From Diphasiastrum complanatum (Eukaryota > Streptophyta > Lycopodiopsida > Lycopodiales > Lycopodiaceae): a DNA stretch of 64,000 nt. The notes beneath the pieces were generated by a model, which saw nothing but the letters and a program-made list of their open reading frames with translations, was not told where the DNA came from and did no database searches. The translations under genes and the position numbers were made by a program. The stretch is taken from assembly GCA_029204225.1 (NCBI GenBank), contig MU831968.1, positions 1-64,000 of the forward strand. Reading direction: 5' to 3'. This document shows, one piece after another, positions 11,695 through 24,155 of this stretch (the stretch's first letter is position 1; each line of letters begins with the position of its first letter).

Positions 11695-12162
11695 TACCCA
11701 TCTTGCAATCCACAAATTTCTGATAGTAATCAACATCATCGGCTATTATGAAAGCTTTTTTAAAGACCTCCTCAAAAGAATCTCAGGTCATGGGTTTCAC
11801 CGACAAATCTCGCCACCACAGTGATGCCTTGTCGTGTAAGAATAATACGACACTTTCAATTTTTGTCACATGAGAAATTCCATGCAAACTAAAGTAACTT
11901 CATCACTTAACGAGCTAGTCCTCCACAACTTTCAGTTTCTTCTCATTCTTCTAACTCAAATACGCTGCAGGCTGAAATATGAGGTTTGGAGAAGACAATA
12001 GCCTTATCCGTTCTAAACAAACTTCCATCTGTCCAAATTATTCTGATAGTTCATGTCATTGAGCGTTGTGCTCAATTGCTGGCAAATCTGCATGTATGAT
12101 GGTGCAGCCTGATTTGGCACGGCCCGATTTGTCATGGCCTGATTTGCAGATTCTTCAACCAT
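11695..12162 (-). pseudogene. Ty3/gypsy gag fragment
   Basis: Read leftwards from ATG 12162..12160: MVEESANQAMTNRAVPNQAA, then after frameshifts VVLFLHDKASLWWRDLSVKP (about 11830) and EEVFKKAFIIADD. The ASLWWRDL segment is typical of the Retrotrans_gag capsid region. The 3' part, including the zinc knuckle, is lost at the junction with the copia fragment at about 11690. Confidence 0.65.
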
Positions 12163-13167
12163 TTTGAATTATCTATTTTAGGAAAATAACTAACTTTACT
12201 TAATGAATATGCCTATTGTAAACTTCAAGTGAAGAATAATTGACCAATTCTTACTGAAACTAACTCCAATATGGTCAATTTATCGACTTTAGTCATTTTA
12301 TAGACGATTCAGAAAACAAAACAAAAAAAAAAAAACTTGAAACTTTTGAATTTTCAGAATTTATTTTTTATTTTTTAAATTTACATAATTTGAAACTCAA
12401 CAAAAAAAGCACTGTTAGTATATAGGCAATCGAAATCGAAAAATTGACATACTATTGGATTTCTAATCTTACCAACATAATGTCAATCTAGATGCAAAGC
12501 GCACAAAATTAACTGCCTTGTGTCCATTACATAATTTCTATGTGAATTTTAGTTTTTACAAAAATTGTCAGCCTAAACGATTTGTGGCCAAACCGTCAAG
12601 GCACATGCGGATGACCACTCAAAACAACTGTAAATCCCTCATGCATGTCAGAAACATGATCAAATTTAACATGCAAGCACAGTACATCAAATTAGGAAAA
12701 TAAAAAAAACATGCAATCATAACATTGACGGATTTCAACAATTTTGCTCACAAAATTGCCAAAATCTAGTGTAGAAAAATTGGGTGCTATAAAGCACAAT
12801 ACAGAGGGAGTCCACGGTTGACAAAACGATTTGAAACCAATCGATTTAATCACCACAACACATCATCAAGTGCTTCAAGACAAGACATAATTGCTCTCAC
12901 ACAATTGTATATTCACAACACCACAAACAAAAAAAAATTGCTTAAGACCTCAACATGGGATCGTAAAAGAATCGACCCGATAGTTCTAGAGCTAAGAAAA
13001 ATGTGTGATAGTAAGACTTTGAAAGTAGCCGTAAAACAATTGACACATTGATTATTGCTGCTTTAACTCTCTCCCTCAATAATCAATGTCTCATTTGGTC
13101 TATGAACTATGCAATTCATGGAACATACCTCCATGATAGTATCAGCACATACTTAAAAGAAATTTTT
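12163..13167. other. AT-rich sequence without a gene
   Basis: 12163-12800 lies upstream of the minus-strand gag start and may be its leader, but no primer site was recognised. 12800-13167 lies downstream of the minus-strand copia fragment and probably holds its 3' LTR. A purine-rich GAGGGAGAGAG string on the minus strand near 13065 could be the polypurine tract. Both are tentative. Confidence 0.35.
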
Positions 13168-13560
13168 TTACATGACTGTATCTATGCCAAGATTAGCTCT
13201 AATAGTCTCAAATTTATCATTACTTTGAGCTTTTGTGAATACATCAGCAAGTTGCAATATCGTAGAGCAATGCATAATACTAATGTCTTCATATTGTAGC
13301 TTTTCACGCACAAAGTAGTATTTAACTTCAATGTGTTTAGTCTTGCGTGAAAGACTGGATTTTTAGCCAATTGTATCTCGCTTTGGCTATCACATAAAAT
13401 AACAATAGGGTGTGTTTGTCTCATACAAATCTCACTCAACAAGCTACACAGCCAAACAACTTCTTGAGTAGCAGAACTTAGCGCTTTATACTCATTTTTG
13501 TTCGATGAAAGAAAAATGGTGTCCTACTTGTTAGTAGACCACGAAAAATCTATCTGAGGA
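13168..13560 (-). pseudogene. Ty1/copia RNase H C-terminal fragment
   Basis: On the minus strand, with one frameshift: SSNKNEYKALSSATQEVVWL, then LSEICMRQTHPIVILCDSQS (catalytic CDSQS/CDNQS motif), AKNPVFHAR, then LQLADVFTKAQ and a stop at 13170..13168. This is the usual end of copia pol. Its upstream part is cut at about 13560, where plus-strand gypsy RT begins. Confidence 0.8.
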
Positions 13561-13562
13561 TG

Positions 13563-14530
13563 GAACATATCCAACCCAATAAGTCACAATGAGACACTCC
13601 TATTGTTTTGAAATCGAAGAAAGATGAAGGTTTTTAGATGTGCATGGATTACAAGGGATTCAATAAAGTGACTATTAAGAATAGATATCCGTTACCCAGG
13701 ATTTTGGTGGAGCTAAATGCTTCACTAAGATAGATCTCAAGACAAGGTACCATCACATAGGAATTAAATTGAAAGATGTTCAAAAGACTTGATTTCATAC
13801 TAGATTTGGCCATTATGCATTCTTAGTGTTGCCTTTTGGTTTAACGAATGCTCCAACAACATTTCAGCAAATGATGAACGATTTCTTTCGTCCATATTTT
13901 GGGAATTTTGTGGTAGTATTCCTATATGACATTCTTGGCTACAGTAAGATGTTTGAGGAAAACATAGAACGCTTGAGAACTATCTTGATGAAACTATGAC
14001 ATGAGTTACTCTACGCTAAGGAATCCAATTATGAATTGTTTAAGCATGAGGTGGTGTATCTCGGTCATAAGATTACCGCTTATGAATTCAAGATTGACGA
14101 GGATAAAATCAAGAAGTGGTTGATTGGCCGATTTCGCAAACTATGAGACAAGTTAAATCATTTTGGGATTTACGGTTTGCTTTCGGAGATTCAATTTTAG
14201 CATCATCGCTCACTAATCTGACAAAAGGGATTGTTAATAAAAAGAAAAAGAGGAATCAACCTAGTTCTTAAAGTTCCTACAATTGCAGCGGTTCTATTAC
14301 ATAATGATAGGCCACTAGCGTTTGAAAGCAAAAAATTCACTAGTCCTCAGTTGCATTATGCTATGTAGGAAAAATAATATTTGCAGTTATCCATGCACTT
14401 AAAAAACCTTGAGACACTGCTTGTATAGTGTCTACGAATCACTAGCTTCTTAAGTATTTTTGCAATCAGCATGATCTTCGAGAAAGGTAGCTTGAATGGA
14501 GTTGCAGATGTTCTTAGTCAAATTGGTGAA
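13563..14530 (+). pseudogene. Ty3/gypsy RT-RNase H fragment
   Basis: Seen across frames: KKDEGF, MCMDYKGFNKVTIKNRYPLP (about 13635), [17 protein letters not shown] (about 13805), [23 protein letters not shown] (about 13912), LGHKITAYEFKID, then RNase H with VLLHNDRPLAFESKKF (about 14300) and a final GVADVLSQIG (about 14505). The active-site pair is broken: Tyr (TAT at 13924) stands where the first Asp of the xxDD box belongs. It has many stops and is cut exactly where the LTR at 14531 begins. Confidence 0.82.
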
Positions 14531-15371
<841 letters not shown>

Positions 15372-15375
15372 ATTT

Positions 15376-15395
15376 TGGCACCGTTGTTGGGGAGC
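15376..15395 (+). other. Primer binding site, tRNA-Asp type (LTR A)
   Basis: TGGCACCGTTGTTGGGGAGC lies four bases after the LTR end. It resembles TGGCGCCGTTGCCGGGGA, the complement of the 3' end of plant tRNA-Asp, with three changes, so this copy would prime poorly. The perfect form is in the minus-strand copy at 51754-51773. Confidence 0.75.
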
Positions 15396-15995
15396 TACGC
15401 CAATATTTCAGTTTGCAGCATAAGTGTTGAATGGTTAGCTTGCATTAGGCATCTTGTTGTGGCATGAATACTGTTAGATCTGCATTTAGAGCTAGTTTGG
15501 AATTGATTCTGTTTGATTTGAGTGGATTTTCTTGTTTGAAATCTAATCTGATTGTTAAACAGGGAAAGCTATTCAGATATCAGAGAAAACAACAAAAAAT
15601 CGGTCAAATCTGTCAGATTTGGTCAAAAAGAGACAAAAGGCGTCATCAGAGCTTATAAATTTTTACCCTCTTTCAAGAAACCTTCACCGAGTCTTAGAGA
15701 CCTTTAGTTTTGCTTACAAAACCTTCAGTTTGAAGGGCAAAGATTAATTCCCAACATATTTTCAAAAACATAAAAAAAACCATCAAAAAACGTTAAAAAA
15801 TCACCAAAACCCTAAAAATATAGAAAAAGAACCTTCGCTCGATTCGTTGTGCATAGGTGTGATTCAGATCTACCTACTGCCAGGTCGACAAAGAATAATA
15901 CCAAAAATAGAAAGGTTTTCAGAAGATCAGTTGTCATGTTGCCATATTTTTGCCAAAAAAAAAAAGTCATTTTTTTGTTTTTTGCCAGAACCTTT
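15396..15995 (+). other. Leader of gypsy element A; gag missing
   Basis: Untranslated leader homologous to 25773-26230 and to the minus-strand leader at 51488-51753. It runs straight into the protease at about 15996, so the whole gag has been deleted from this copy. Confidence 0.6.
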
Positions 15996-17904
15996 GCCGA
16001 GCGGCGATAGATGGCGGTTCAGGAGTTAACCTGATTTCTACAAAGCTATGTGCAAAATGGGGCCTTATAAAAATCAAGCCTACTACTTTTGCTATTAAGC
16101 TAGCTGATCAAATGACAGTTCGTCCATGAGGAATGGTTAAAGATATACCTGTCAGAATTGCGGGAGTACAGTTCATCATTACTTTCGTAGTGATGGACTT
16201 ACAAAAGCGCCAAATGTCTACCGAGTTCCATTGGAACGTCCATGGTTATGAGTTGCGCAAGTAATTCATAATAGGGATACCGGAAAAATCACTTATGAAA
16301 ATCGTGAACGTGTAGTTAAAGTTGATCCTACAACTTGGACTATCAAACCAGTGGTTCAAAAAGAGGATGATGATTCATCAACAACGAATCACACTTGTGA
16401 CCGACAAGAGAACAATTTGGGAGTTCATTACGATTCTCAAACGGATACTGTCAATTGGAATGAAGCTCTTGCAACGATTGATTGTACAGCATGATATATG
16501 TGTCAACAAGATAATCAATCATATTTGAGCGAGATTTCCTTATTAGATCGAACTTTGGATACACCCATCACGTTTCCACTGAATGTGCTGAATTGTCTGG
16601 ATATCAACAAAATCTATAACAGATTCGATTGAGGATGATCTCATACTAGTGAGCCATGCCTTGACTTATGATGGCGATGCTGAACTTACGGATGAGCAGA
16701 TTCTAAATCATATGGATCCGACCAGATTTGGAGTGTGTAATGTTCCTGATGAACCAACAATAAAACCGCCCAAAGCAGTTATATTGAAGGAAGATAGGAT
16801 CACAGGATCGATGACGAAGAAACAAGCTAAGCAATATTATAATACGGTCCTGAAATGGGAAAATCCCCCTCGAAAGATTGATTCAGAGAATGTGCCACCC
16901 TTACTGGATAAAGGCAAAGGAAAAGTCGAGGATGATTGTACAAGTCAGAATTCTAGTAAGACATCATCGTCTAGGAAGTCTTCACCTTTGAAGAAGAGTT
17001 TATCTTCTCAGAAGTCATCACATCCACGATCAATTCCTGCTAAGAAGGCTAAGCGAAGATCCAAGACAAGCCCTTTTGGAAAAGAACAAGCACATGTAGT
17101 CCAACATGATATGCCCGAACATTTTAAACGTTATACATTGGATGATGTGGTTATCATGTTACCTAAAGCACATCGTGAACTTGAAGAGCACGTGCAAGAA
17201 TCGAAAGAGGTTTACGATGGTCCAGCTAGGACGCAGCCAATAAATCTTGCTAAACCAAGAGAACTGGAAAAGATTGTACAAGTTGGATCACAACTTAATC
17301 CTGAACAGTATCAAGCACTACGCATGCTACTTATTAAGTATTAGGACTGCTTTGCATGGACTTATCAAGATCTGAAGGGTATTCTGACATCAGTGATTGA
17401 ACATACCATACCTTTAGTACATGATGCAGTTCCAAAGGTTACAAAGTTATATCACTGTAATCCTAATGTTGCGAATCTAATAAAGAAAGAACTTCAAAGA
17501 CTGCTTGATGCCGATTTCATTTATGAGATTGAGTATACCGAATGGATTTCATCAATTGTCATTGTTCCTAAGAAAGATGGCAAATTGCGAATCTGTGTGA
17601 ATCTCAAAGCGCTAAACAAAGTGACACAAAAGGATCACTTTCTGTTACCTTTTACTGAAAGCATTTTGGATCGCCTTGCTCGAGCAAAAGCTTATAGTGT
17701 CTTGGATGGATTCAGTGGTTACAACCAGGTTAAGATTGCACCTGCCGATCGTCACAAAATCGCTTTTGCAACAGAATGGGGCAACTATGCTTAGAAAGTA
17801 ATGTCGTTTGGACTCTGTAATGCACCAAGTTCATTCCAAATAGTATGCAATTTGCTTTTAAAGATTATTTGCATAAATTCCTTGAAATTTGCTTCTTGGA
17901 TTCT
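15996..17904 (+). pseudogene. Gypsy protease-RT fragment of element A
   Basis: Mostly a single frame with several in-frame stops. Protease active site AAIDGGSGVNLIS with catalytic Asp at 16010, then LCAKWGLIKIKPTTFAIKLA. A long linker follows (16320-17340) with a Lys/Ser-rich part (RKSSPLKKSLSSQKSSHPRS) and FKRYTLDDVVIMLPKAHREL. RT begins with TIPLVHDAVPKV, FIYEIEYTEWISSIVIVPKK (about 17520), LRICVNLKALNKV and FSGYNQVKIAP, then FGLCNAPSSFQ. It stops at the catalytic box FLD(D), about 17893-17901, where the sequence switches to the extra ORF. Stops include 16127 and 17342. The second half of RT, RNase H and integrase are gone. Confidence 0.85.
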
Positions 17905-20062
17905 GTGCTTTCGGTCTACGAAGAAGCACCGGCCGAGTCGTCTCACTAGGCCTCGAGTTCTCATAGTCGTCGTCATCCATGCAACAAAATTGTCATTCCC
18001 GACTCGCCTTCCATGTCACGACGTCGCATTAGGCATACATCGTCAGCTGCGCTTCCACCCCTTGCTGCTGTTCGCACTGAACTTCCCATTCCCCTAGCCT
18101 CTGCTTCCAATCAAGGATAGCCTGTGACCACTGGGCCTACCATTCCCATCATAGCTGCCCAGGCCGCCTCACCCCCACACACCGAAGCCACTTTACCAAA
18201 CGCGCATATGTTCGATGATTCCGACCCCCTTGGGGCCACTGAAAGTTTTGAAATGTCCTAGAGCCCTACGTCCTTTGAACTCCAATCCCTTGGAAGAGGA
18301 TTCAATTTACTGTCGGTGTTGAAGATGTTAGCCAGCAACCTCACACGGAAGATAGCCCGGCCACACTTTGGGTCGACAAAGCTATGAAATCATCAAAACA
18401 GTTCGATGCCACAGTGCCTGAGGAATTTATAGACGAAGGCATTTTTGAAAAAGAAGAAGTATTGGCACTTATTCCACGCCAACCCAGGAGAGTACTCTCA
18501 GGTCCTGTTGCTGCTGCCGCCTCCACGACCGTAGATTATGTTGATGCACTCGGTTTGGTTTCAAGCCTTGCACAAGTGATCCAGTCTATGCTGGATAAGA
18601 AGAAAGAAATGGAACAGAGAATTTTTGATATGGGCTCAAAAAACACTCTGATCAGCCAGAAAATTGTCCAGATGGATCGACAATTGAAGATTGCCAAGCA
18701 ACATGAAAACAAGACTGATGCTGAAAAGAAGTTGGCCTAGCAACAAGCTGATCACTTGGAAGAATACATCAGCTCCCTACAAAACGCCCTGACAACCGCA
18801 CAAGATCAGGTGGATAAGGCCATGCAGGATGCAAAACAATAGGTGCAGCTGCTGAAGGGTCAATTGCAGATGGCCGAACAGGATCACACACGGCTTCAAG
18901 GTGAATTAGATGTGACCACCCTTGAGCGTGATGCTTATCATCCAGTCACATCGACGGAGATTGCGTATTTGTTCAAGAAAGTGGAAACATACAAAGTGGC
19001 CCTTTAGAGATTCCAAGGCCGTTTTGACAAGTTCAAAGGAGCAGTTTCAACCGAGTTGGCAAAGGCTAAAGAGAGCATCACCGCCTATGAAAAAGCAGCC
19101 GCTCAGGTGTTGGAAGCTGGACCACAAGTCCTCGTACCGGTCATGCCACAATTCTCCCTTCCGTGCCAAGAAGATCTACAAATGGATACAAGGGTAGATT
19201 CCAGCATGGACCAGGGGGGAGCTCCAGACCTAATAGAACAACCGCCAATCTTACTGGTAGTACAAGCAGGTCCATCCTCATCAAGGACCACACCTCTATT
19301 CAGAAGGCCCATTAGCGTCGAGGACCAGATCCAGACCTTCTTAAAGCAACATCCGCATGAGTCATCGCGTGGTGGTTGGGTTCTGAAGTTTAAGACCTTT
19401 GAAATAGAGGCCAACAAAGAGTTGGACAAAATACATGCATTAGGAGAGTAGCGGGCATGGAGAATCACTATTTTTGAGAAAACTCCATAATCAATTAGGA
19501 GTTACGTCGCCAGCCCTCGCCAATTGTGGGTCGATCTCTATTATGTGCCAATGCCGCGAAGGAATAAATGGAAAGATTTGGGATTGGCTATGGACAAAAT
19601 TACCATCCATACATCCAATTGGCCAATCATCCATCAGCCCTATAATTGGACAATCTCAGTGGACTTCCACCGAGCCTTACAAGCCTATCAGAGAGAGTAT
19701 ATCCACTCTCCAGATCCAACGGTGCGACAATCAGCAATGTTTACTAAAGATCTAACTCTGTTGGTGTTAGTGGCAACCAGATGGGACGATTGTCTCCCTC
19801 CTCTGGCATTCGATCCAAATAAGCCGATGGCCTAAGAGCAAATCAAAGATCAGCTGCCTGTTGCTCGTTTATACTTTTGTGCAGCAATGATGGGAGGCTC
19901 CTGGACAACCTCAAAGTGGATTGCCGGAGCCCACCGTTGTTTTCTGCCACACAACTTGGATTACTGCCCGCCTCGACTTTATGGAGAAGGTGCAGTACCA
20001 TTTAAGAAAGATTCGGCATGAAGCCAATAAAAGTCCCCAATAACTGCATATTGCAGATGTCG
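17905..20062 (+). pseudogene. aORF copy A (extra gypsy ORF, coiled coil), broken
   Basis: Homologous to 27336-29600 of the complete element. It starts at SVLSVYEEAPAESSH; the N-terminal third is deleted. From 18384 one frame runs to about 19840 with only in-frame stops: KKEMEQRIFDMGSKNTLISQ, EEYISSLQNALTTAQDQV and KVETYKVAL form the coiled coil. Then come RRPISVEDQIQTFLKQHPHE (about 19310), YYVPMPRRNKWKDLG (about 19540), NWPIIHQ, PTVRQSAMF, WDDCLPPLAFDPNKP (about 19780) and ARLYFCAAMM. Stops at 18738, 18840 and 19005 are TAG where the other copy has CAG. Homology ends near 20062, before the polypurine tract and 3' LTR. Function unknown. Confidence 0.75.
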
Positions 20063-21306
20063 TGGGATGGCAAAATCATCAATTTTGAGTGTTTACAAGA
20101 TTTCAGAAGGGCAGAATCTTTGCAGAGCATCAAGATCATCAAACCAATCTTCGCAAGGTGCATAAATGGAATCAGAGTAGTGAAATTAGCCTGCCTACAT
20201 GGTCTGATCTTGAAAATCCAACATCTGGAGCAAGTTGTGCGAGACATCCATTCCTGCGAGGATTCAACCCTCGCAGACTATCTGAACTCTCGCAAAGCCT
20301 TCGCAGGGCAATCAAATCACCTTCTAGACCTTTGCAGACTTCTCTGAGGTCTTAGAATTTTCTGAAGAAGGTCCCTGCAGAAATTTGGGTGGAACTAAGC
20401 TCTCTCTCCTCGCGACTTCGGCTACCTCCCTTCTCTCTCTACGAAGCCATCGGTTGAGTTTTTCTCTCTCTACGAAGCCATCGGTTGAGATTTTCTCTCT
20501 TTACCCTTTTTTCTATCTCTATGATTGCATCGGTTGAGATTTTCTCTCTCTAAGTGCGTTGGTTGAGATTTTCTCTCTCTACCCCTCTCTCCTTCGATTA
20601 CCTGCTCTATCTCTCTACCCCTATTCGTTATCTCTTTTCTCTCTCTAGCTCGATCCCTTCTGTTGTCACAATTTTTTTGTTTGACGAGCACTCAAATGCA
20701 CCATAAAATAAATTTGCCGACAATTTTTGGATTTTTTTCATGGTTTCAAGAATTTTTTGTCGAGCACTCCCATGTTTCATGGATTTCAAAGTGTTATCCA
20801 TTTCGATTTGTAAATTTTTTTTTTTTAATACCCCCCCTTCTAAGTTGTATATAATCCATTTTACCAGTTTTTCTTTCAATTTTCGTAACATCCTTGTTTG
20901 AGCTCAAATCTCAGTGCTATAAAAAAGAAAAGTGATCAGAAAGGTGAGCCTGACACTGCTAAGTTATTAAAATTGTGTCATTATTACTATTTAAATTTGT
21001 TCTTTCAAGACCCCTTTTCTTGAGCAGTTTTTTTTTGTGTTTTCATTAGAAATTTTCAAATCTTCATATCATCTCTATTTTAGATCGGATTAACACTGTA
21101 AAAAGCAAAATTGTTCGTGGTGACAGATTGAACACAACTGCTACTTCATTTTAAGTTGTTACACTTTCCATCATAGCCACTTTATTCTTCGAGGACTCAT
21201 AATCTTTAAGTGAGTGGAGAAGAGCAATTTTACCAGGTTGTAAAATATCATTCTGAATAAATTTCATACGGTAAATTCATATTCCACAAGTCTTCACTAG
21301 TCATTA
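20063..21306. other. Unassigned sequence between elements
   Basis: Not similar to the 3' end of the complete element. It holds a pyrimidine-rich minisatellite (20405-20590) and T-rich tracts. It could be the leader of the pol-less element that follows, but no LTR or primer site matching 24156-24687 was found here. Confidence 0.4.
20405..20590. repeat. Pyrimidine-rich minisatellite (about 30-45 bp unit)
   Basis: About four imperfect units of the form TCTCTCTCTACGAAGCCATC followed by GGTTGAGATTT. The middle part (TACGAAGCCAT) drifts to ATGATTGCAT and AAGTGCGT in later units while GGTTGAGATTTTCTCTCT stays constant. Confidence 0.7.
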
Positions 21307-21900
21307 ATGATGGACTGTTATAGTCAAAACATTCAATTTCCATTTATTGATGAAATACAATCTGAAATCGTACGTTACAGCCTTGTATTTGACGGACAAC
21401 CAAGTTCAATCAGCATTCATGATTAATTGACTGAATTAGAAGCTTATTTTCGTCATCGCCATTATTCTGAAGAAGATAAAATCTATTTCGCTTCATTGTG
21501 CTTTCAAGGACAAGTTCGAGCATGGTAGGATACTCAAGCACATTTGAGCACAAAGCTTTGGAGTCAATTCAAAATTGCTTTCATTGATAGTATTACCAGA
21601 TTTTATGAGAAATCATTCGAATCTCTCAAACAAACTGGTTATGTACAACAATTTAATCAGCATGGCATTGGTTCAGAAGACAAAATTGGAGTATAGAAAA
21701 TGTTTGAACTACAATGTGGGTTTCCTTCAAATGCCCATAAAAAATGTGCTTCAACCAACTCTTTCCAAATCCATTTATGTCGCTAGTTTTATGGAGTTGC
21801 GCAATATGATGGATCGTGCACTTGCTCTGGAGCACTTATCTACAAACTATATTAATGAATGGTGGAAAGTCACTGCTCAACGGTAACCTTATTATTACAA
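21307..21900 (+). pseudogene. Gypsy-type gag, first copy, decayed
   Basis: From ATG 21307: MMDCYSQNIQFPFIDEIQSE, then LTELEAYFRHRHYSEEDKI, YFASLCFQGQVRAW and TKLWSQFKIAFIDSITRFY. The FQG.VRAW..T segment resembles the Retrotrans_gag core. There are stops near 21424 and 21528 and a frameshift near 21700. It is followed at once by a second gag-like unit. Confidence 0.6.
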
Positions 21901-21959
21901 CCAACGACTGTATGAATACGTTAGTCCTACCTTTGATGGAAGCGTTCACTCCATTAATG

Positions 21960-22440
21960 TAGCTAGAAGATTTGGATTATAACTTCTACTATAGTGGAGG
22001 TATTGATGATAGTAGTATGGTTTTCTTTGCCTCATCGGGTTTCCAAGGACGTGTTCAGTCATGGTGGAACGTCGTTCATGACTTTCTTCTAGAGAACTGG
22101 TTAACTTTCAAAACACTTTGTAGACATATCTTCAATCGATCTGACTTCATCCAATGGTGTTTTTTGGACCAGACAACTACAGTTGCTGAGTAAAATAGAG
22201 AATTCCAACAAATGGTTCCAGTATTTGACTATGGAGAAGTATATCTTGTACAATGCTATATATATGGCTTACAACCTCAATATCGGAGCATTGTAGGAAA
22301 CTATCTACAAACTACTTCTCTCCAGCCTGGGTTCCGATTAAGGAAAACTATGGAATATGCTTGAAAGTATGAGCAACAAGAACAAAGGCTTAAACTGGAA
22401 GCTGAAAGGAAAGAAGAACAATCCAAGTGGTTTGAGGAAT
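21960..22440 (+). pseudogene. Gypsy-type gag, second copy
   Basis: LEDLDYNFYYSGGIDDSSMV leads into VFFASSGFQGRVQSWWNVVH (about 22020) and LLENWLTFKTLCRHIF; the tail has FRLRKTMEYA and a charged EQRLKLEAERKEEQ helix. It is laid out like the unit at 21307-21900 (acid-rich start, FAS.CFQG.V..W, large helical part) but diverged from it, so the element carries two gag-like domains in tandem. One stop is at about 22192 and another near 22363. Confidence 0.6.
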
Positions 22441-22444
22441 AAAG

Positions 22445-22768
22445 ATGCGGATTCAGAAAGTGAGTGTATACAATAAAGCATCAGTGGATCGACAACCGCA
22501 TGTGAATGAAAGAGAAGAGATTTCCAAAGATGAAGATGATTCTAGCAATGAGTCTGATGAGCCAAGTGACAACGATGAAGCGGATGATCGAAGTGAGGAC
22601 AATGAATCAAATGAGCAAAGCGATGAGGAGAGTGAAGGCCCAGATCCAAACACAATTGCAACAACAGATGGTGAAAATCAAAATTCAGACAAAGGCCAAG
22701 GTTCAAATCGGGATGTGAAGATAATTGAACATCCTTTCGAGTTTCATTTCAACCATCAAAGTTCGTAA
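22445..22768 (+). CDS. Acidic, low-complexity ORF (107 aa)
   Basis: Residues 30-72 are nearly all Asp, Glu, Ser and Asn (SKDEDDSSNESDEPSDNDEA and on). The end is less biased (DVKIIEHPFEFHFNHQSS). It directly follows the gag-like unit and may have been part of the same polyprotein. No zinc knuckle is seen. Function unknown. Confidence 0.4.
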   Translation: MRIQKVSVYNKASVDRQPHVNEREEISKDEDDSSNESDEPSDNDEADDRSEDNESNEQSDEESEGPDPNTIATTDGENQNSDKGQGSNRDVKIIEHPFEFHFNHQSS

Positions 22769-22859
22769 CTTGACCTACAACAATGCCTTAATCTGGTCAA
22801 TGAACAAGCAAATGTAGATCGTCGGATTGGGAATATTGCTATGCTCGAAGAAAGTTGAC

Positions 22860-23645
22860 CAAGGCATTTATCAAACTTTTGGATTGAGGAATATATGACA
22901 CCGACATTCCATGGCTTGGAATTGAGTGGTTATTATCAGGATCTGATCTACAAACCATGTCAAATTTATATGGGAGCTTCTGAGAATAATTCTATTTTTG
23001 ACAATGATTTAAGGGAGTATGAGGTATTCAACATGGATACTGGTAGAAATAAAGAGATTTCATTAATCCATGGAAATTCTACTTGTATCAATACTTTTTG
23101 GATTATTGTTCAACGCCTCATGGATCCATTAGTCAAGAGCTTCAATTGGCTTTTGTTGGAGAACCTTACTCCTATGGATTCTGTAGAACTCAAATGCCAT
23201 CATCTAGTTCGCATTTATATTTGGAAACTATGGACGTGAATAATGATTGGGAATGTTCTCTCAATCAATCAACACTCTATTGGAAACTGAATTTTAAATA
23301 TGCCAACATTCTATATCAGTTTATTTGGAGAAGTTTGCATTGCTCGATGGGTTCTAACAAAATAAATATTCAATTGAGTAATGACAACAATGATGGTTCA
23401 TCAATGGATATTTGGAACAATCGAACCATCAAATCACTGGTTCAACTTTGGGTATTTCACTATTTGGGATTGACGCTTCAACAATTTATATGGGCAACTG
23501 CAAATCTTATATTTCGAGACAAGAGTCCATTTTTTATGTCAATCAGGTCAAATATTCACAAACACCTATGAATGAGGTATTGACCCAATTTGAAGAAATA
23601 TATTTTGGTCAACAGTATGCCCAGAATTATGTTTCATCATACAAT
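22860..23645 (+). pseudogene. Unrecognised ORF with two frameshifts
   Basis: About 260 codons read through three frames: MTPTFHGLELSGYYQDLIYK (22895), then a shift near 23085 into YFLDYCSTPHGSISQELQLA and AFVGEPYSYGFCRTQMPSSS, then a shift near 23450 into GISLFGIDASTIYMGNCKSY with SQTPMNEVLTQFEEIYFG to a stop at 23646. Codon-like composition and related IYMG, LYLE and IYFG strings suggest a once-functional protein. No protease, RT, integrase or envelope motif is visible. It sits where pol would be in a gypsy element. Confidence 0.4.
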
Positions 23646-24147
23646 TGAGTTTCAATATTCATGTCGACTACTTCGTATAGAGCATTATATTTGAACAACA
23701 ATTCATGACTACCATTGCTCATGGAAGAATTATAATGTTCTTCATCAAGTTGGTTAAACAACATGGATTGTCGGCTACGATAGAAGAGCCAGATGCAACA
23801 TTAAACCAAGAATCCAAGAGAATTAGATAAACATCCAATTTGTTATGATGTCGAGGAAGCAGACAAAAGAGGATATTGCGATGATGCACTCTGTCCCTTC
23901 CATACAGATTGGTTGCCAACAAGCAATATGGTGCTTCATCAACCTCATCTTCAACCATCAATTTTTTCTCCATGAGAAGGATTACAGTCTGAAGCTAGCA
24001 AAATGGATTCAATTCAACAGCTTTGGATCTGTAACGAGGCAATAAATTATTATTTTGGATGACACATCCTTAGTCATGACAACTTAACCAAGGCGATCAA
24101 GCTGATCAGACAAGCGTCTTCATTTTTGAGGACAAAAATGTCTAACT

Positions 24148-24155
24148 AGGGGGAG
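24148..24155 (+). other. Polypurine tract before the 532-bp LTR
   Basis: AGGGGGAG ends exactly at the LTR start, the normal plus-strand priming site. The preceding bases encode a decayed SFLRTKMSN-like tail. Confidence 0.7.

Noticed and set aside
13168-13560. The missing RNase H end of the interrupted copia element at 24688-35024
   Set aside because: Same strand and the right domain, but nothing shows the two were once joined: other elements lie between and the cut points do not match.
20400-21300. 5' LTR of the pol-less element
   Set aside because: Compared by eye with 24156-24687; no shared blocks and no TGTCATGT/ACATGACA ends.
22453-22653. Ser/Leu-rich protein on the minus strand opposite the acidic ORF
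   Set aside because: Mirror image of the acidic low-complexity coding sequence; no independent support.
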